A stretch of 64,000 nucleotides of DNA from Paragorgia papillata (Eukaryota > Cnidaria > Anthozoa > Scleralcyonacea > Coralliidae), in assembly GCA_035771165.1 (NCBI GenBank), contig JAWNZC010000111.1, positions 62,001-126,000 of the forward strand. Direction: 5' to 3'. How positions within the stretch are numbered: the first letter of the stretch is position 1; every line of letters begins with the position of its first letter. The notes below the pieces were generated by a model that was not told the origin of the DNA, searched no databases, and saw nothing but the letters and a program-made list of their open reading frames with translations. This document shows positions 52,502 to 61,701 of this stretch, piece after piece. The position numbers and the translations under genes are program-made.

Positions 52502-53051
52502 GCCATTTTATGAGAAGTTCCTTGTCGTGACAGTATTGCTTCAGCGTTTTTTGTCAGTAAAGTCAGACACATGATAGCTTTTTTCGCTAATCTATGTTTT
52601 CGTCTAACCTCGACACGCTTTACGAAGCTCACTTTATACATTTTCAGCTTTTGGTTTAAGTCCCATTAAAAAAGTTGCGTACGCAATTGTGGGAGTCGTA
52701 ATAAAACTAAAAAAAAGCCGTAAATGTAAAAAAAAAAAAAAAAAAAAAGATAGAAATAAATATTTTTAAGTTAATAAAAACATTAAAAATAGTTAAGTTA
52801 TTCCTTTCATTAAAAAGAAACCACTTTAATAACATTAAGTAAAAAACTGCTAGCGTAAACTTAAAAAGAAAGAGTTTTAAAGCAATCATACTAATATATT
52901 TCAGCTTTTGATTTAAGTCCCTTCAAAAAAGTTGCGTACGCAATTGTGGGAGTCGCAAATCCTATGTGCGCATGCGTAGTTATGAATTGGCTTAAAAATC
53001 GCTTTTTTACATATATAACAAAAAATATATATATATATAATAAAAAAAACA
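52502..53051. promoter_or_regulatory. Polinton central non-coding region with duplicated palindrome
   Basis: This 550-bp gap is the largest non-coding stretch of the element. A segment of nearly 60 bp starting CAGCTTTTG occurs twice in direct orientation (52644-52698 and 52902-52955). Each copy contains the perfect 12-bp palindrome TTGCGTACGCAA (52675-52686 and 52932-52943) followed by TTGTGGGAGTCG. Between them lie a run of A (52728-52748) and AT-rich DNA. It could be a replication or transcription control region, or the scar of a deletion. Confidence 0.5.
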
Positions 53052-53064
53052 CTATAATAAAAGG
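53052..53064 (+). promoter_or_regulatory. Promoter-like motif CTATAATAAAAGG
   Basis: Exact copy of the motif, directly adjoining the ATG at 53065. Confidence 0.65.
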
Positions 53065-53397
53065 ATGATAACATATACACTTAAACAATTACGTAGAATT
53101 GGAAAAGATCAAGGAATTAAATACACATCAAAAATGAACACAGAAACACTGTGTGAAAAACTTAAAATTCCGTTTGTAAGCAACAAATCATTTGACGTAA
53201 ATAACAGAGACAAAATTAGAAATCCAGTTTGCATTATCTTCGAAAACAAAGACTTAAATGAAAAAATAGAGTTTCCAAGCATTTACAATGCTGCAAAACA
53301 GCTTAATATTAATCCAAGTTGTATTCCTTTTTACATAAAAAGAGATACAGAAATTATGTTTAAGGGAAAGAAATATATGGTTAAACGTAAAGAATAA
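53065..53397 (+). CDS. Polinton 110-residue protein, HeH/SAP-like and NUMOD1-like
   Basis: 110 codons. Residues 5-35 (LKQLRRIGKDQGIKYTSKMN, then a Leu/Lys helix) resemble a SAP or helix-extended-loop-helix DNA-binding unit. Residues 70-108 (FPSIYNAAKQLNINPSCIPF, then FKGKKYMVKR) resemble NUMOD1, a small DNA-binding module found with homing-type nucleases. No nuclease residues are present. A role as DNA-binding or regulatory protein is plausible. It starts at the exact promoter-like motif and ends 16 bp before hairpin H4. Confidence 0.55.
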   Translation: MITYTLKQLRRIGKDQGIKYTSKMNTETLCEKLKIPFVSNKSFDVNNRDKIRNPVCIIFENKDLNEKIEFPSIYNAAKQLNINPSCIPFYIKRDTEIMFKGKKYMVKRKE

Positions 53398-53413
53398 CTT
53401 TAAATTCGCTATG

Positions 53414-53444
53414 ATTTCTTATAAGATTTTACCTTATAAGAAAT
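53414..53444. terminator. Gene-end hairpin H4
   Basis: ATTTCTTATAAG, loop ATTTTAC, CTTATAAGAAAT: a perfect 12-bp stem, 16 bp past the stop of the 110-residue gene and upstream of the polymerase promoter motif. Confidence 0.8.
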
Positions 53445-53471
53445 TGAAAAAAAATTTTTTTTTCTTTTTTA

Positions 53472-53484
53472 CTATAATAAAAGG
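53472..53484 (+). promoter_or_regulatory. Promoter-like motif CTATAATAAAAGG upstream of PolB
   Basis: Exact copy of the motif, 52 bp before the first codon of the open polymerase frame. The nearest ATGs (53490, 53519) are in other frames. Confidence 0.6.
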
Positions 53485-53535
53485 AAGAGATGTGGGTGGA
53501 ATAATAGTATTGTAAAATATGTTCAAAAACATCAG

Positions 53536-56500
53536 TTGAAAAAGGAACAACAACTAAAACAACAAGAAGAAAATCTTCGACGACAAAAGGCAAAACTTCG
53601 ACAACAAGAACGACGACAAGAACAAGAAAGAAAAACTCAACAAGAAAGACTCAAGCGACAAGAAGAAAGAACCAAACAAAAATTACAACAAAAATTGGAC
53701 AAAGCTTTGGTAAAAGTTAAAAAACTGTGGAACAAACAAGAACTTAAGGAACAGAAAAAGAAACAACATAAGGAAACCATCAAATGGAGAAAGGAGATAA
53801 AGCAGGAATCTAAACGTCAGTTCACTCTTAAAGAAGGACCCAAATGGAAAGGTTCCAAAAAACTCGGAAACATCCGAGAAAAACTTAGCAACAAGTTGTG
53901 GAGCGTACACAACAACAAAAAGAAGGCCCAAGCCATGACAGAAAACACTCACGCAACACTTGTTTTGGATGCGTTAAGAGGAAAAGCAGCCAGATGGGCT
54001 ATTCCTGGAAACGGAATTAGGGATCCAAATGTATTTTTAGAAACCACAACACCAGCCGTAAAAAAATTAATTAACAACACAAATAGTATTGGAAAAAAAG
54101 TAATTTCCGTACTTACCTGTAAATTAATTAAACATGACTTAATAACTGGAGAGGTTGATATTACCACGGCATACTTTAGAAGTTACGCTCACTCCATGAT
54201 CACAGAAGAGGATATAGAAGTGGAATATTCCCAAATGAAGGAAAAAATGTTGGAATCCCTTGCAACACATCAGAAAAATGGAAGTGGATGGAGATTGCAC
54301 TCTGTAGATCAGCTTGAACTATTCATTGTAAAATATAAGCCAATGAGAGGAAAAAGTTACAAACCATTACCACCCTTCATAGAAAAGAAAAAAGGTATTA
54401 TTAACCTAAAAAACAACGATAACATGTGTTTTAAGTGGGCCGTTACAAGAGCTTTAAACCCCGTAGAAGAAAAAAACGAAAGGGTAACAAAGCTGCTAAA
54501 ACAGCAATCCGAAAAACTTAACTGGGGTGAAACACCATTCCCAACAGCAATCAAAGATATCCCTAAGTTTGAAAAGAAAAACAAACTTAGCATAAATGTC
54601 CTTAGTTATGACGATGAAGACAAAAAAATCTTCCCACTAAAAATTAGCAAAGAGGAAAGCAAAAACATCATAACCCTATTCCTCTATGACAATCACTACA
54701 GTGTTGTCAAAAACATAAGTAGACTTCTCAGTATACAACTAAGTAACAGAAACGGACACAAACACATCTGTACCCGCTGTTTCAACAGCTTCGGAAGCAA
54801 AGAAACACTAACCAAACACAAAGAAGTCTGCAACACACATACACCGCAAAACCATGTATATCCTAAGGAGGGATCCACAGTGTTTTTCAAACAATATCAA
54901 AAAACTGCTGATGTTCCATTTGTTATTTACGCAGATTTCGAGTCTTTCATCCTTCCTATTGACACGGCACAAAAGGATGACAAGAAAAGTCATACAACTG
55001 CATATCAGAAACACCAACCTAGTGGGTTCTGTTACACGGTGAAATGTATAGATGAAAACGTGTACAAAACCAAAACTGTGTTGTACACAATGGAAGAAGA
55101 AGGAGAAGATATTGGCAAAAAGTTTGTGGAATCCGTGGAAAATGAAATGCGAGAGATATACAAAATTACAAAGGTAGACAAGCCCATTAAAATGAACAGA
55201 GCGGAAGAAAAATCATTCCAGGAAGCGGAAAACTGTTACGCTTGTGGAAAAGCTTTAGACACCGACCGAGTTAGAGACCACTGTCATCTAACAGGAAAAT
55301 ACCGGGGTGCGGCTCACAACCTGTGTAACTTAAGAAAGAAAAAACCCACCTTCATCCCAGTGCTCTTCCACAATCTAGAGGGATACGACTCTCACCTGTT
55401 TGTGAAAAGTTTGGGACTCTCCGAAGGTAAGATCGACTGCATACCAAAGACGGATGAAAAGTACATCAGTTTTTCTAAAAAAGTTGTTATGGAATCAGAA
55501 ATTAACAACAAGGGGAAAATTTGGGAAACTAAATGCGAGTTAAGATTTCTTGACTCGTTAAAATTTACCCTAAGTTCGTTAGATGCTTTGGTTAAAAATT
55601 TAGGAACAAATCAGTTTTCAGCTGTGGAAAAAGGGATGGGTGGGACGCACAGTAAGGAACAAGTAAATTTGCTAAAAAAGAAGGGAGTTTTTCCCTATGA
55701 ATTCATGACAGAATTTAGCAAACTCAGTCATAACACCTTACCGGAAAAGAAGGAATTTTACTCCAAACTGACTGACACACACATCTCGGATAAGGATTAC
55801 GAACACGCTAAAAATGTTTGGTCATCCTTTGGTTGTAAGACTATGCGAGATTATCACAATCTTTACCTAAAAACTGACGTTTTGTTACTAGCTGACGTTA
55901 TGGAGAACTTCAGAAAAGTCTGTAAACAAAACTATGGATTAGATCCACTATGGTATTTCACATCACCAGGATTAGCTTGGGACGCTGCACTTAAGTTAAC
56001 AGGAGTAGAACTGAATTTGTTGACAGATCCAAATATGTACCTAATGGTTGAGAAGGGTATCCGAGGAGGAATCAGCACCATCACCAAAAGACATGCTAAG
56101 GCCAACAACAAGTACATGGAAAACCATAACCAGGAAGAAGAGGATGTATTCATCCCATACTTGGATGCCAACAATCTGTATGGATGGGCTATGTCAGAAC
56201 CTCTCCCAGTTAAAGATTTTAGTTGGATTCCTGAAAATGAACTAAATGGGTGGGAAAAAATACCATGTATTTTAGAAGTGGACTTGGAGTATCCGGAAAA
56301 ACTCCATGAGTTACATAATGAATACCCACTAGCCGCTGAACAAGTTACAGTTAACAAAGTGGACAAACTTATTCCAAATCTAAACAACAAAGAAAAATAT
56401 GTAATTCATCATCAAAGTTTAAAGCAATGCATAAGTTTAGGATTAAAACTGACTAAAATTCATCGTGGAATTACATTTACTGAAAAACCGTGGTTAAAGG

Positions 56501-57420
56501 AATATATTAAGTTAAACACTGACTTAAGAACAAAAGCCACCTCAGATTTCGAAAAAGATTTCTTCAAATTAATGAATAACTCCGTTTTTGGAAAGACTAT
56601 GGAAAATGTAAGAAATAGAGTAGATGTAAGATTAGTAACCAATGAGTCACAACTGGAAAAACTAGCTTGTAAGTCTAACTTTAACGGAGTCAATATCTTT
56701 TCAGAAAACCTTGTGGCTGTCCACAAGAAAAAGACTTCAGTTAAACTCAATAAGCCAATATATCTAGGGATGAGCATCCTAGATCTTAGCAAAACCCTAA
56801 TGTATGACTTCCATTATAATTACATCAAACCAAAATACGGAAAAAAGGCAAGTCTGTTATTTACCGACACAGACAGCCTTTGTTATGAAATTAAGACTCA
56901 GGATTTCTTCCAAGACATCTCAAAAGATGTTAGCAGTAAGTTTGACACAAGTAACTTCGGAAAAAGTCATTCAAGTGGAATTCCAACTGGGATCAACAAG
57001 AAAGTCATTGGAGCAAAACAAATATCAGAATTTGTTGGACTGAGGAGTAAGTTGTATGCTTACAAAATGGATAGAAAGTTAAACGAGGAAACACAAAAAT
57101 GGGAAAGCGTAGAGGAAAAGAAGTGTAAGGGAACAAAGAAAAACGTAGTCAAAAATGAAATTACATTTGCAGATTACAAAAAATGCTTATTCACTCAAGA
57201 AAAATTACTAAAAGGAATGAACACGTTTCGAAGTAGACAGCACGAGATATTTACGGAACATATCAACAAAATAGCACTTTCGGCAGACGACGACAAAAGA
57301 ATCATTTTAGAAGACGGAATTCGGACTTTGGCGATCGGACACAAAAATATCAGAAATGCGGAAATGCGGAAAAAATATTTGGGGTACTGGGAAACGGTAA
57401 AGGGAACCGGATACTGGTAA
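53536..57420 (+). CDS. polB: Polinton protein-primed family B DNA polymerase
   Basis: The open frame has 1294 codons from 53536. It has no ATG start: the first codon is TTG and the ATGs at 53490 and 53519 are out of frame, so the true start or a small break is uncertain. Residues 1-100 are a Gln/Glu/Lys coiled coil. Near 298 is NNDNMCFKWAVTRALN, and near 395-425 a C2H2-like finger (CTRCFNSFGSKETLTKHKEV). Exonuclease I is at 465 (YADFES). A Cys/His endonuclease VII-like insert lies at 567-600 (CYACGKALD, DHCHLTGKYRG). Exo II is at 611 (FHNLEGYDSH) and exo III has KTDVLLLADV. Palm motif A is at 877 (DANNLYG), B near 1016 (NNSVFGKT) and C at 1111 (DTDS). All catalytic Asp are present. The last 51 residues are encoded inside the right TIR. 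Confidence 0.9.
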   Translation: MKKEQQLKQQEENLRRQKAKLRQQERRQEQERKTQQERLKRQEERTKQKLQQKLDKALVKVKKLWNKQELKEQKKKQHKETIKWRKEIKQESKRQFTLKEGPKWKGSKKLGNIREKLSNKLWSVHNNKKKAQAMTENTHATLVLDALRGKAARWAIPGNGIRDPNVFLETTTPAVKKLINNTNSIGKKVISVLTCKLIKHDLITGEVDITTAYFRSYAHSMITEEDIEVEYSQMKEKMLESLATHQKNGSGWRLHSVDQLELFIVKYKPMRGKSYKPLPPFIEKKKGIINLKNNDNMCFKWAVTRALNPVEEKNERVTKLLKQQSEKLNWGETPFPTAIKDIPKFEKKNKLSINVLSYDDEDKKIFPLKISKEESKNIITLFLYDNHYSVVKNISRLLSIQLSNRNGHKHICTRCFNSFGSKETLTKHKEVCNTHTPQNHVYPKEGSTVFFKQYQKTADVPFVIYADFESFILPIDTAQKDDKKSHTTAYQKHQPSGFCYTVKCIDENVYKTKTVLYTMEEEGEDIGKKFVESVENEMREIYKITKVDKPIKMNRAEEKSFQEAENCYACGKALDTDRVRDHCHLTGKYRGAAHNLCNLRKKKPTFIPVLFHNLEGYDSHLFVKSLGLSEGKIDCIPKTDEKYISFSKKVVMESEINNKGKIWETKCELRFLDSLKFTLSSLDALVKNLGTNQFSAVEKGMGGTHSKEQVNLLKKKGVFPYEFMTEFSKLSHNTLPEKKEFYSKLTDTHISDKDYEHAKNVWSSFGCKTMRDYHNLYLKTDVLLLADVMENFRKVCKQNYGLDPLWYFTSPGLAWDAALKLTGVELNLLTDPNMYLMVEKGIRGGISTITKRHAKANNKYMENHNQEEEDVFIPYLDANNLYGWAMSEPLPVKDFSWIPENELNGWEKIPCILEVDLEYPEKLHELHNEYPLAAEQVTVNKVDKLIPNLNNKEKYVIHHQSLKQCISLGLKLTKIHRGITFTEKPWLKEYIKLNTDLRTKATSDFEKDFFKLMNNSVFGKTMENVRNRVDVRLVTNESQLEKLACKSNFNGVNIFSENLVAVHKKKTSVKLNKPIYLGMSILDLSKTLMYDFHYNYIKPKYGKKASLLFTDTDSLCYEIKTQDFFQDISKDVSSKFDTSNFGKSHSSGIPTGINKKVIGAKQISEFVGLRSKLYAYKMDRKLNEETQKWESVEEKKCKGTKKNVVKNEITFADYKKCLFTQEKLLKGMNTFRSRQHEIFTEHINKIALSADDDKRIILEDGIRTLAIGHKNIRNAEMRKKYLGYWETVKGTGYW

Positions 57421-57641
57421 TTTAAGATTCGGCTTCGGCTTTTCGAAAAATTCGGAAATATGGGAAAATGGGAAAATTGGGAAAATTGGGAGCAAGCGCC
57501 AGCAAGCAAGGAGCGGGTTAAAGAAATTCATATCCCATTAGGTTATGAATTTAAATTACCGGATGTGTTGTAATGAAAGAGAGAATCATGAATTTGAATA
57601 GAAATCTCAAAATGTCCCAGAACTCTCCTTTTCCCACTACT
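57266..57641. repeat. Polinton terminal inverted repeat, right
   Basis: 376 bp, inverted copy of 45137-45512. The polymerase stop codon at 57418 lies inside it. It ends CCACTACT, followed by the CACATG duplication. Confidence 0.95.
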
Positions 57642-57647
57642 CACATG

Positions 57648-58004
57648 AAACCTTCATTAAGAAGAAAACCTGAACGGGTAATTTTGCATATTGGAACAAA
57701 TGATTTGAAAGGCTCAAGCCCTGTTGAAATAGCTGATAATATCGTCGACTTAGCCAGAATGATCGAAAATGAATCCGACGCTGAAATTGTACTGTCCGAA
57801 ATAATAACAAGGGCAGATAATATTCCAGATGAAAATGTTAAGAAAATTAATAAACTGGTAAATAGATACGCTAACCAAAATGGCTGGGGAATAATACGTA
57901 ACGACAATATCACGAAGCATCACCTTGACGAAAAAGGACTGCATTTGAGTGAGAAAGGTATTTCTATTATGATTAATAATTTAGTTAAATATTTTTCTAA
58001 ATGA
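57648..58004 (+). pseudogene. LINE SGNH esterase, second half
   Basis: This continues the esterase from 44815-45136 after the Polinton. It has the block ERVILHIGTNDLKGSS (GTND motif) and the catalytic His block LDEKGLHLSEKG. The frame is open to a stop at 58002-58004, so the esterase ORF was whole when the Polinton landed, apart from the 5' truncation. Confidence 0.75.
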
Positions 58005-58058
58005 TCTTGCATAGGTTGCTCTAGAGAACCAACTCTAGCACATCCAGAAACTAGTTCA

Positions 58059-58800
58059 TTGTCATACGAAAATAATTTAACCCCCATTTTAACGCTGGGT
58101 CTTCCTAAAACCAGAGGTTTTAAATTGGCTGCTATTAATATAACTAATCTCCCAAAATATATTGACCAACTTCGGGCATATATGATCACTAAACCTGTTG
58201 ATATCTTAGCTGTTAACGAAACACGATTGGATGATACTGTCCATGATAACGAAATGTGTATAAACGGCTATGTATTAGAAAGAAACGATCGAAATAGAAA
58301 TGGAGGAGGCGTGGCACTGTATCAGAAATACTATTAATTATGATTGTGATAATACTTTAAACTTAAGAGAGTAAACCTTGAATGGCTTTGTATTAATGTT
58401 AAAAAAACAAAAAACAAACCATTTCCTGTTGCAACATGGTATAGACCCCCAAATTCACCAGTGAGTGTTATGGATACTTTCGAATGCCTTTTAGAGAATC
58501 TGGAATCTCAAGATATTGAAATTAATACCTTGGGAGATCTAAAGTGTGATGTTAGTGCCACTCCTGTCGATCACAATACAAACCGATTACTTGAAATATG
58601 TAATACTTATCAATACAAGCAGCTCATTGAACAATCAACACGTACAACAAAAAATACGGCTACTACTATAGATCTATTTTTGACTAATGATTCCACAAAA
58701 TTTTCTCATTATGGAACTTCAGATATAGCCATTAGTGATCATAACCTGATATATGCCATAAGAAAATTACCATCTTTGAAATCCAGTCCTAAAATAATAT
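58059..58800 (+). pseudogene. LINE apurinic-type endonuclease
   Basis: The first piece (58059-58337) has AINITNLPKYIDQLRAYMIT and ILAVNETRLDD (catalytic Glu context). After a stop and a frameshift the domain resumes near 58380 with ATWYRPPNSPVS, reaches TLGDLKCDV, and ends with DIAISDHNLIY (SDH catalytic block, about 58720-58745). The usual Asn in GDxN is Lys here, which should disable the nuclease. The enzyme normally nicks the target to prime reverse transcription. Confidence 0.7.
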
Positions 58801-60854
58801 TATCAAGACAATACAAAAATTTTCATTGTGGTAAATTTAGAGAAGACCTTGTGTTAATTCCATGGGAAAATATTGGAAATCAAAATGATCCAAACTCAAC
58901 CTGGGGAGTTTGGAAGGAATGTTTCCTCTCCGTTTGTAATTATCATGCTCCTTTAGAACGTAAAAAGGTTCGAAATAAGCCAGCACCATGGTTGACTTCA
59001 GATTTGAAAAAATTGATGTTTGAAAGAGACAGGCTTAAAAAAATAGCTAATCGACTTAAAACAGAGAAAGCTTTTCTAGATTATAGAGTTATAAGAAACG
59101 AAGTCAATGAAAACATTAAATCTTCCAAAATACAATACTACAACTCGTACTTCAATGAGAATCGTAAAAATATTAAGAAAGTGTGGAGAGGGGTTAATGA
59201 CATACTAGGTAAAAACCCGAAATCAATGTTTATTAATCATATTAATTATGATAATAAAAGTTGTACATCACCACGAGAGATAAGTAATGCACTGAATTCA
59301 CACTTTACAGATATTGGACCTAAATTAGCCTCTCAAATACCACAATCTAGTAGAGATTTCACAGAATACATTAACCCTACTGAGCACTCTTTCAATATAT
59401 CTCAGGTATCAAACGATAAAATAAACGAACTAATAAATGCTCTACCACTAAACAAAGCATGTGGTCTTGATGGAATCTCTGCTCGGTTGTTGAAAGATGC
59501 GGCTCCCATAATTGTGCCATCTTTGACTTTTATTATCAATCTTTCAATCAGAACTGGAATTTTTCCTGATGATTGGCAAAGTGACACCAATATATAAAGA
59601 TGAAGATAAAGCCAATCCAAATAACTACAGACCAATATCTGTTTTACCAGTTGTTACCAAACTGATTGAAAGAGTTATTTTTGATTAATTGTACAGTTAT
59701 CTGGCAGGGCACAACTTACTTACAGAATCGCAATCTGGATTTAGACCTCAACATTCGACTATGACGGCTTTGTTAGATGCCGTAAACGATTGGTATATAG
59801 ATATAAAATAAAGATAGAGGCCTTTTAAATGGAATACTTTTTTTGGACCTAAAAAAGGCTTTTGACACCATGGACCATCAAATTTTGTTACATAAACTAA
59901 AATTATATCGTGTCTTGCCAATCAAGTTTAGTTTGGTTTACTTCCTATTTAAAAGAACGTAAGCAAAATACATTTGCAAACGGTGTCCTGTCGGATAGCT
60001 GTGCTATAAATTGTGGAATTCCACAAGGTTCGATACTTGGTCCGTTTATATCTTGTGATCTCTTTTCCAAAGTACGAATGTATCGAGATGACACTAGTCT
60101 TACCATAGCTAGTGATAATGTGCATATATACTAGAGCAACAAATGAATCACGATATGTCTGAAATACATACGTGGTTACAAGCCAACAAACAGCATAAAA
60201 TACGACACCTCACACATCAATTTCAAATTGAAGTTAACCACCAACTTTTAAAAAGAGAGAAAAGATATAAATATCTCGGAGTTGAAATAGATGACTCCTT
60301 AACTTGGAAAGATCATATTTGTAAAATCTCTAAGAAAATATCTGGGGGCATAGGTGGATTAAAACGGGTCAGACAACTTGTGCCATTTGAATTATTACTT
60401 ACTATGTATAATTCACTAGTACTGCCATATTTCGATTACTGCAGTGCAGTTTGGGGGAGTTGTGGTAGAGGATTTTCTGATAAACTTCAAAAGTTACAAA
60501 ACAGAGCTGCCAGAGTACTTACTTTTTCAAGTTATAACAGACAATCTACTGAGTTGCTGGATGAGCTTAAATGGGATAATCTTGAAATAAGGAGATCGAA
60601 ACAACTAGCTAACAAACATGTTTGAAAACATAACTTCTGTACATTCTTATAACTTGAGAAACTCAGAGTATAATGTTTATGTCCCAAGACCATATACTGA
60701 AGCTGGCAAAAACAGCTTTCATTATCAGGGAGCGGTTCTCTGGAATAGTCTATCGAGAGATATAAGAAGTCAAGACAATGTGAGATCTTTTAAAAAATAT
60801 TTAAGTCGTAGTTACGTTATTATAGTTATTAGGTATTATTATGAAAGATTGTAA
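58461..60854 (+). pseudogene. LINE reverse transcriptase
   Basis: After the endonuclease the frame runs to 59597 and includes the linker WKECFLSVCNYHAPLERKKV, APWLTSDLKKLM and the RT start KACGLDGISARLLKDAAP. It then shifts near 59570. Later pieces have NYRPISVLPVVTKLIER, motif A (LDLKKAFDTMDHQ), motif B (GIPQGSILGP), motif C as YRDDTSL instead of YADD, and the thumb part (YKYLGVEIDDSLTWKDHI, YNSLVLPYFDYCSAVWG). Several stops and a short deletion between motifs B and C are seen. The enzyme is dead. Confidence 0.8.
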
Positions 60855-60984
60855 ATAATTTCTAGGTACTACTCTATATATTTGTAATTGTTTTTATATA
60901 TTTGTAATTGTTTCTATATATTTGTAATTATTTAAAAATTGTACACGGCTCACTGGAAGAGCATGTATTAATGAAGTGATACCA

Positions 60985-61016
60985 TGTTTAAATAAAGATT
61001 ATTGATTGATTGATTG
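60985..61016 (+). repeat. LINE 3' end with ATTG tail
   Basis: AATAAAGATT followed by (ATTG)n of about four units ends at 61016, directly before the resumed BEL-2 RNase H reading. Confidence 0.8.
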
Positions 61017-61701
61017 ACTCGCTAAGTCGGGACTAACAATCCCTCGCTTGGAACTTGTGTCTGGACACATGGCGGTCAACTTAGCAGTGAACGTACGCAA
61101 GGCATTGGAAGGTTTCAATTTAGCCGAAAATATCCAGTGTTGGTTAGACAGCACTGTAGCGTTACATTGGGTGAACGACCAAGGTGAATATCGCCAATTT
61201 GTGGCAAATCGGGTAAAGAAGATTCAGAGTCATCCGAACACGCTGTGGCGGCACGTACCCACAACCGACAATCCAGCTGACCGTGGCAGTCGAGGTGGTA
61301 GAGTAACAGGAGAAGAGCTGTGGTGGAACGGACCATCGTGGCTAGCCGATCAGACCAAATGGCCAGTTGATATTGTGACGCAACCGAGCGAGGATAGCAA
61401 AGCGGAAAGGAAGGTTCAACAAGAACTTGTTGCGGTCGGAGTCGAAGGAAGCGATGACCTCGACACCGTCCTCGACAAGTTCGGCTTGCGGAAAGCCTTA
61501 AGAGTTTTTGCATGGGTCTCGCGATTCATACATAACTCTCGACACACTTCTGAGAAGATAAATGGAGTCCTGACTACAAGTGAGATCGAGGCTCAGGAGC
61601 TGTTTTGGATCAAAAGAACGCAGCGCCAAGGAATGAATGCAACCACGTTTGCTGAAGACAAGGAACAACTGAACCTTCAGTTAAACTCCGAGGGAGTATG
61701 A
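61017..61701 (+). pseudogene. BEL-2 RNase H end and integrase linker
   Basis: This resumes the BEL-2 pol after the LINE: LTIPRLELVSGHMAVNLA, CWLDSTVALHWV (RNase H Asp), NRVKKIQSHPNTLWRHV and DNPADRGSRGG. It then runs through the RNase H-integrase linker to a stop at 61699-61701. Confidence 0.8.

Larger units (their letters stand above)
45137..57641. mobile_element. Polinton/Maverick-type DNA transposon, apparently complete
   Basis: 12,505 bp with 376-bp terminal inverted repeats starting AGTAGTGGGAAAAGG and a 6-bp target duplication. It codes for a retroviral-type integrase and a protein-primed family B DNA polymerase, the two hallmark genes of Polintons, plus eleven other ORFs. Most frames are open and the TIRs look identical, so the insertion is recent compared with the dead LINE that holds it. 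I could not recognise a double jelly-roll major capsid protein, a minor capsid jelly-roll, an FtsK/HerA-type ATPase or an Ulp1-type protease. Capsid genes may be absent or too divergent to see by eye. Confidence 0.9.
44812..61016 (+). mobile_element. CR1-type LINE, 5' truncated, nested in BEL-2
   Basis: It runs from 44812 to 45136, is interrupted by the Polinton, and resumes at 57648 to 61016. Domains in order are an SGNH esterase, an apurinic endonuclease and a reverse transcriptase. The 3' end is AATAAAG followed by an (ATTG)n tail, as in CR1/L2-type LINEs. The insertion splits the BEL-2 RNase H. The 5' end is cut inside the first ORF. No clear target duplication was found. Multiple frameshifts and stops make it dead. 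Confidence 0.8.

Noticed and set aside
52707..52889. 60-codon Phe-rich minus-strand ORF in the Polinton gap
   Set aside because: It reads through the A run and AT-rich DNA; no start motif or homology.
53683..53952. Hydrophobic minus-strand ORF over the polymerase N-terminus
   Set aside because: It is the antisense reading of the Gln/Lys/Glu coiled coil.
45137..57641. Adintovirus or free virus genome
   Set aside because: The hallmark capsid genes were not seen and the element has a clean target duplication, so an integrated Polinton is the safer call.
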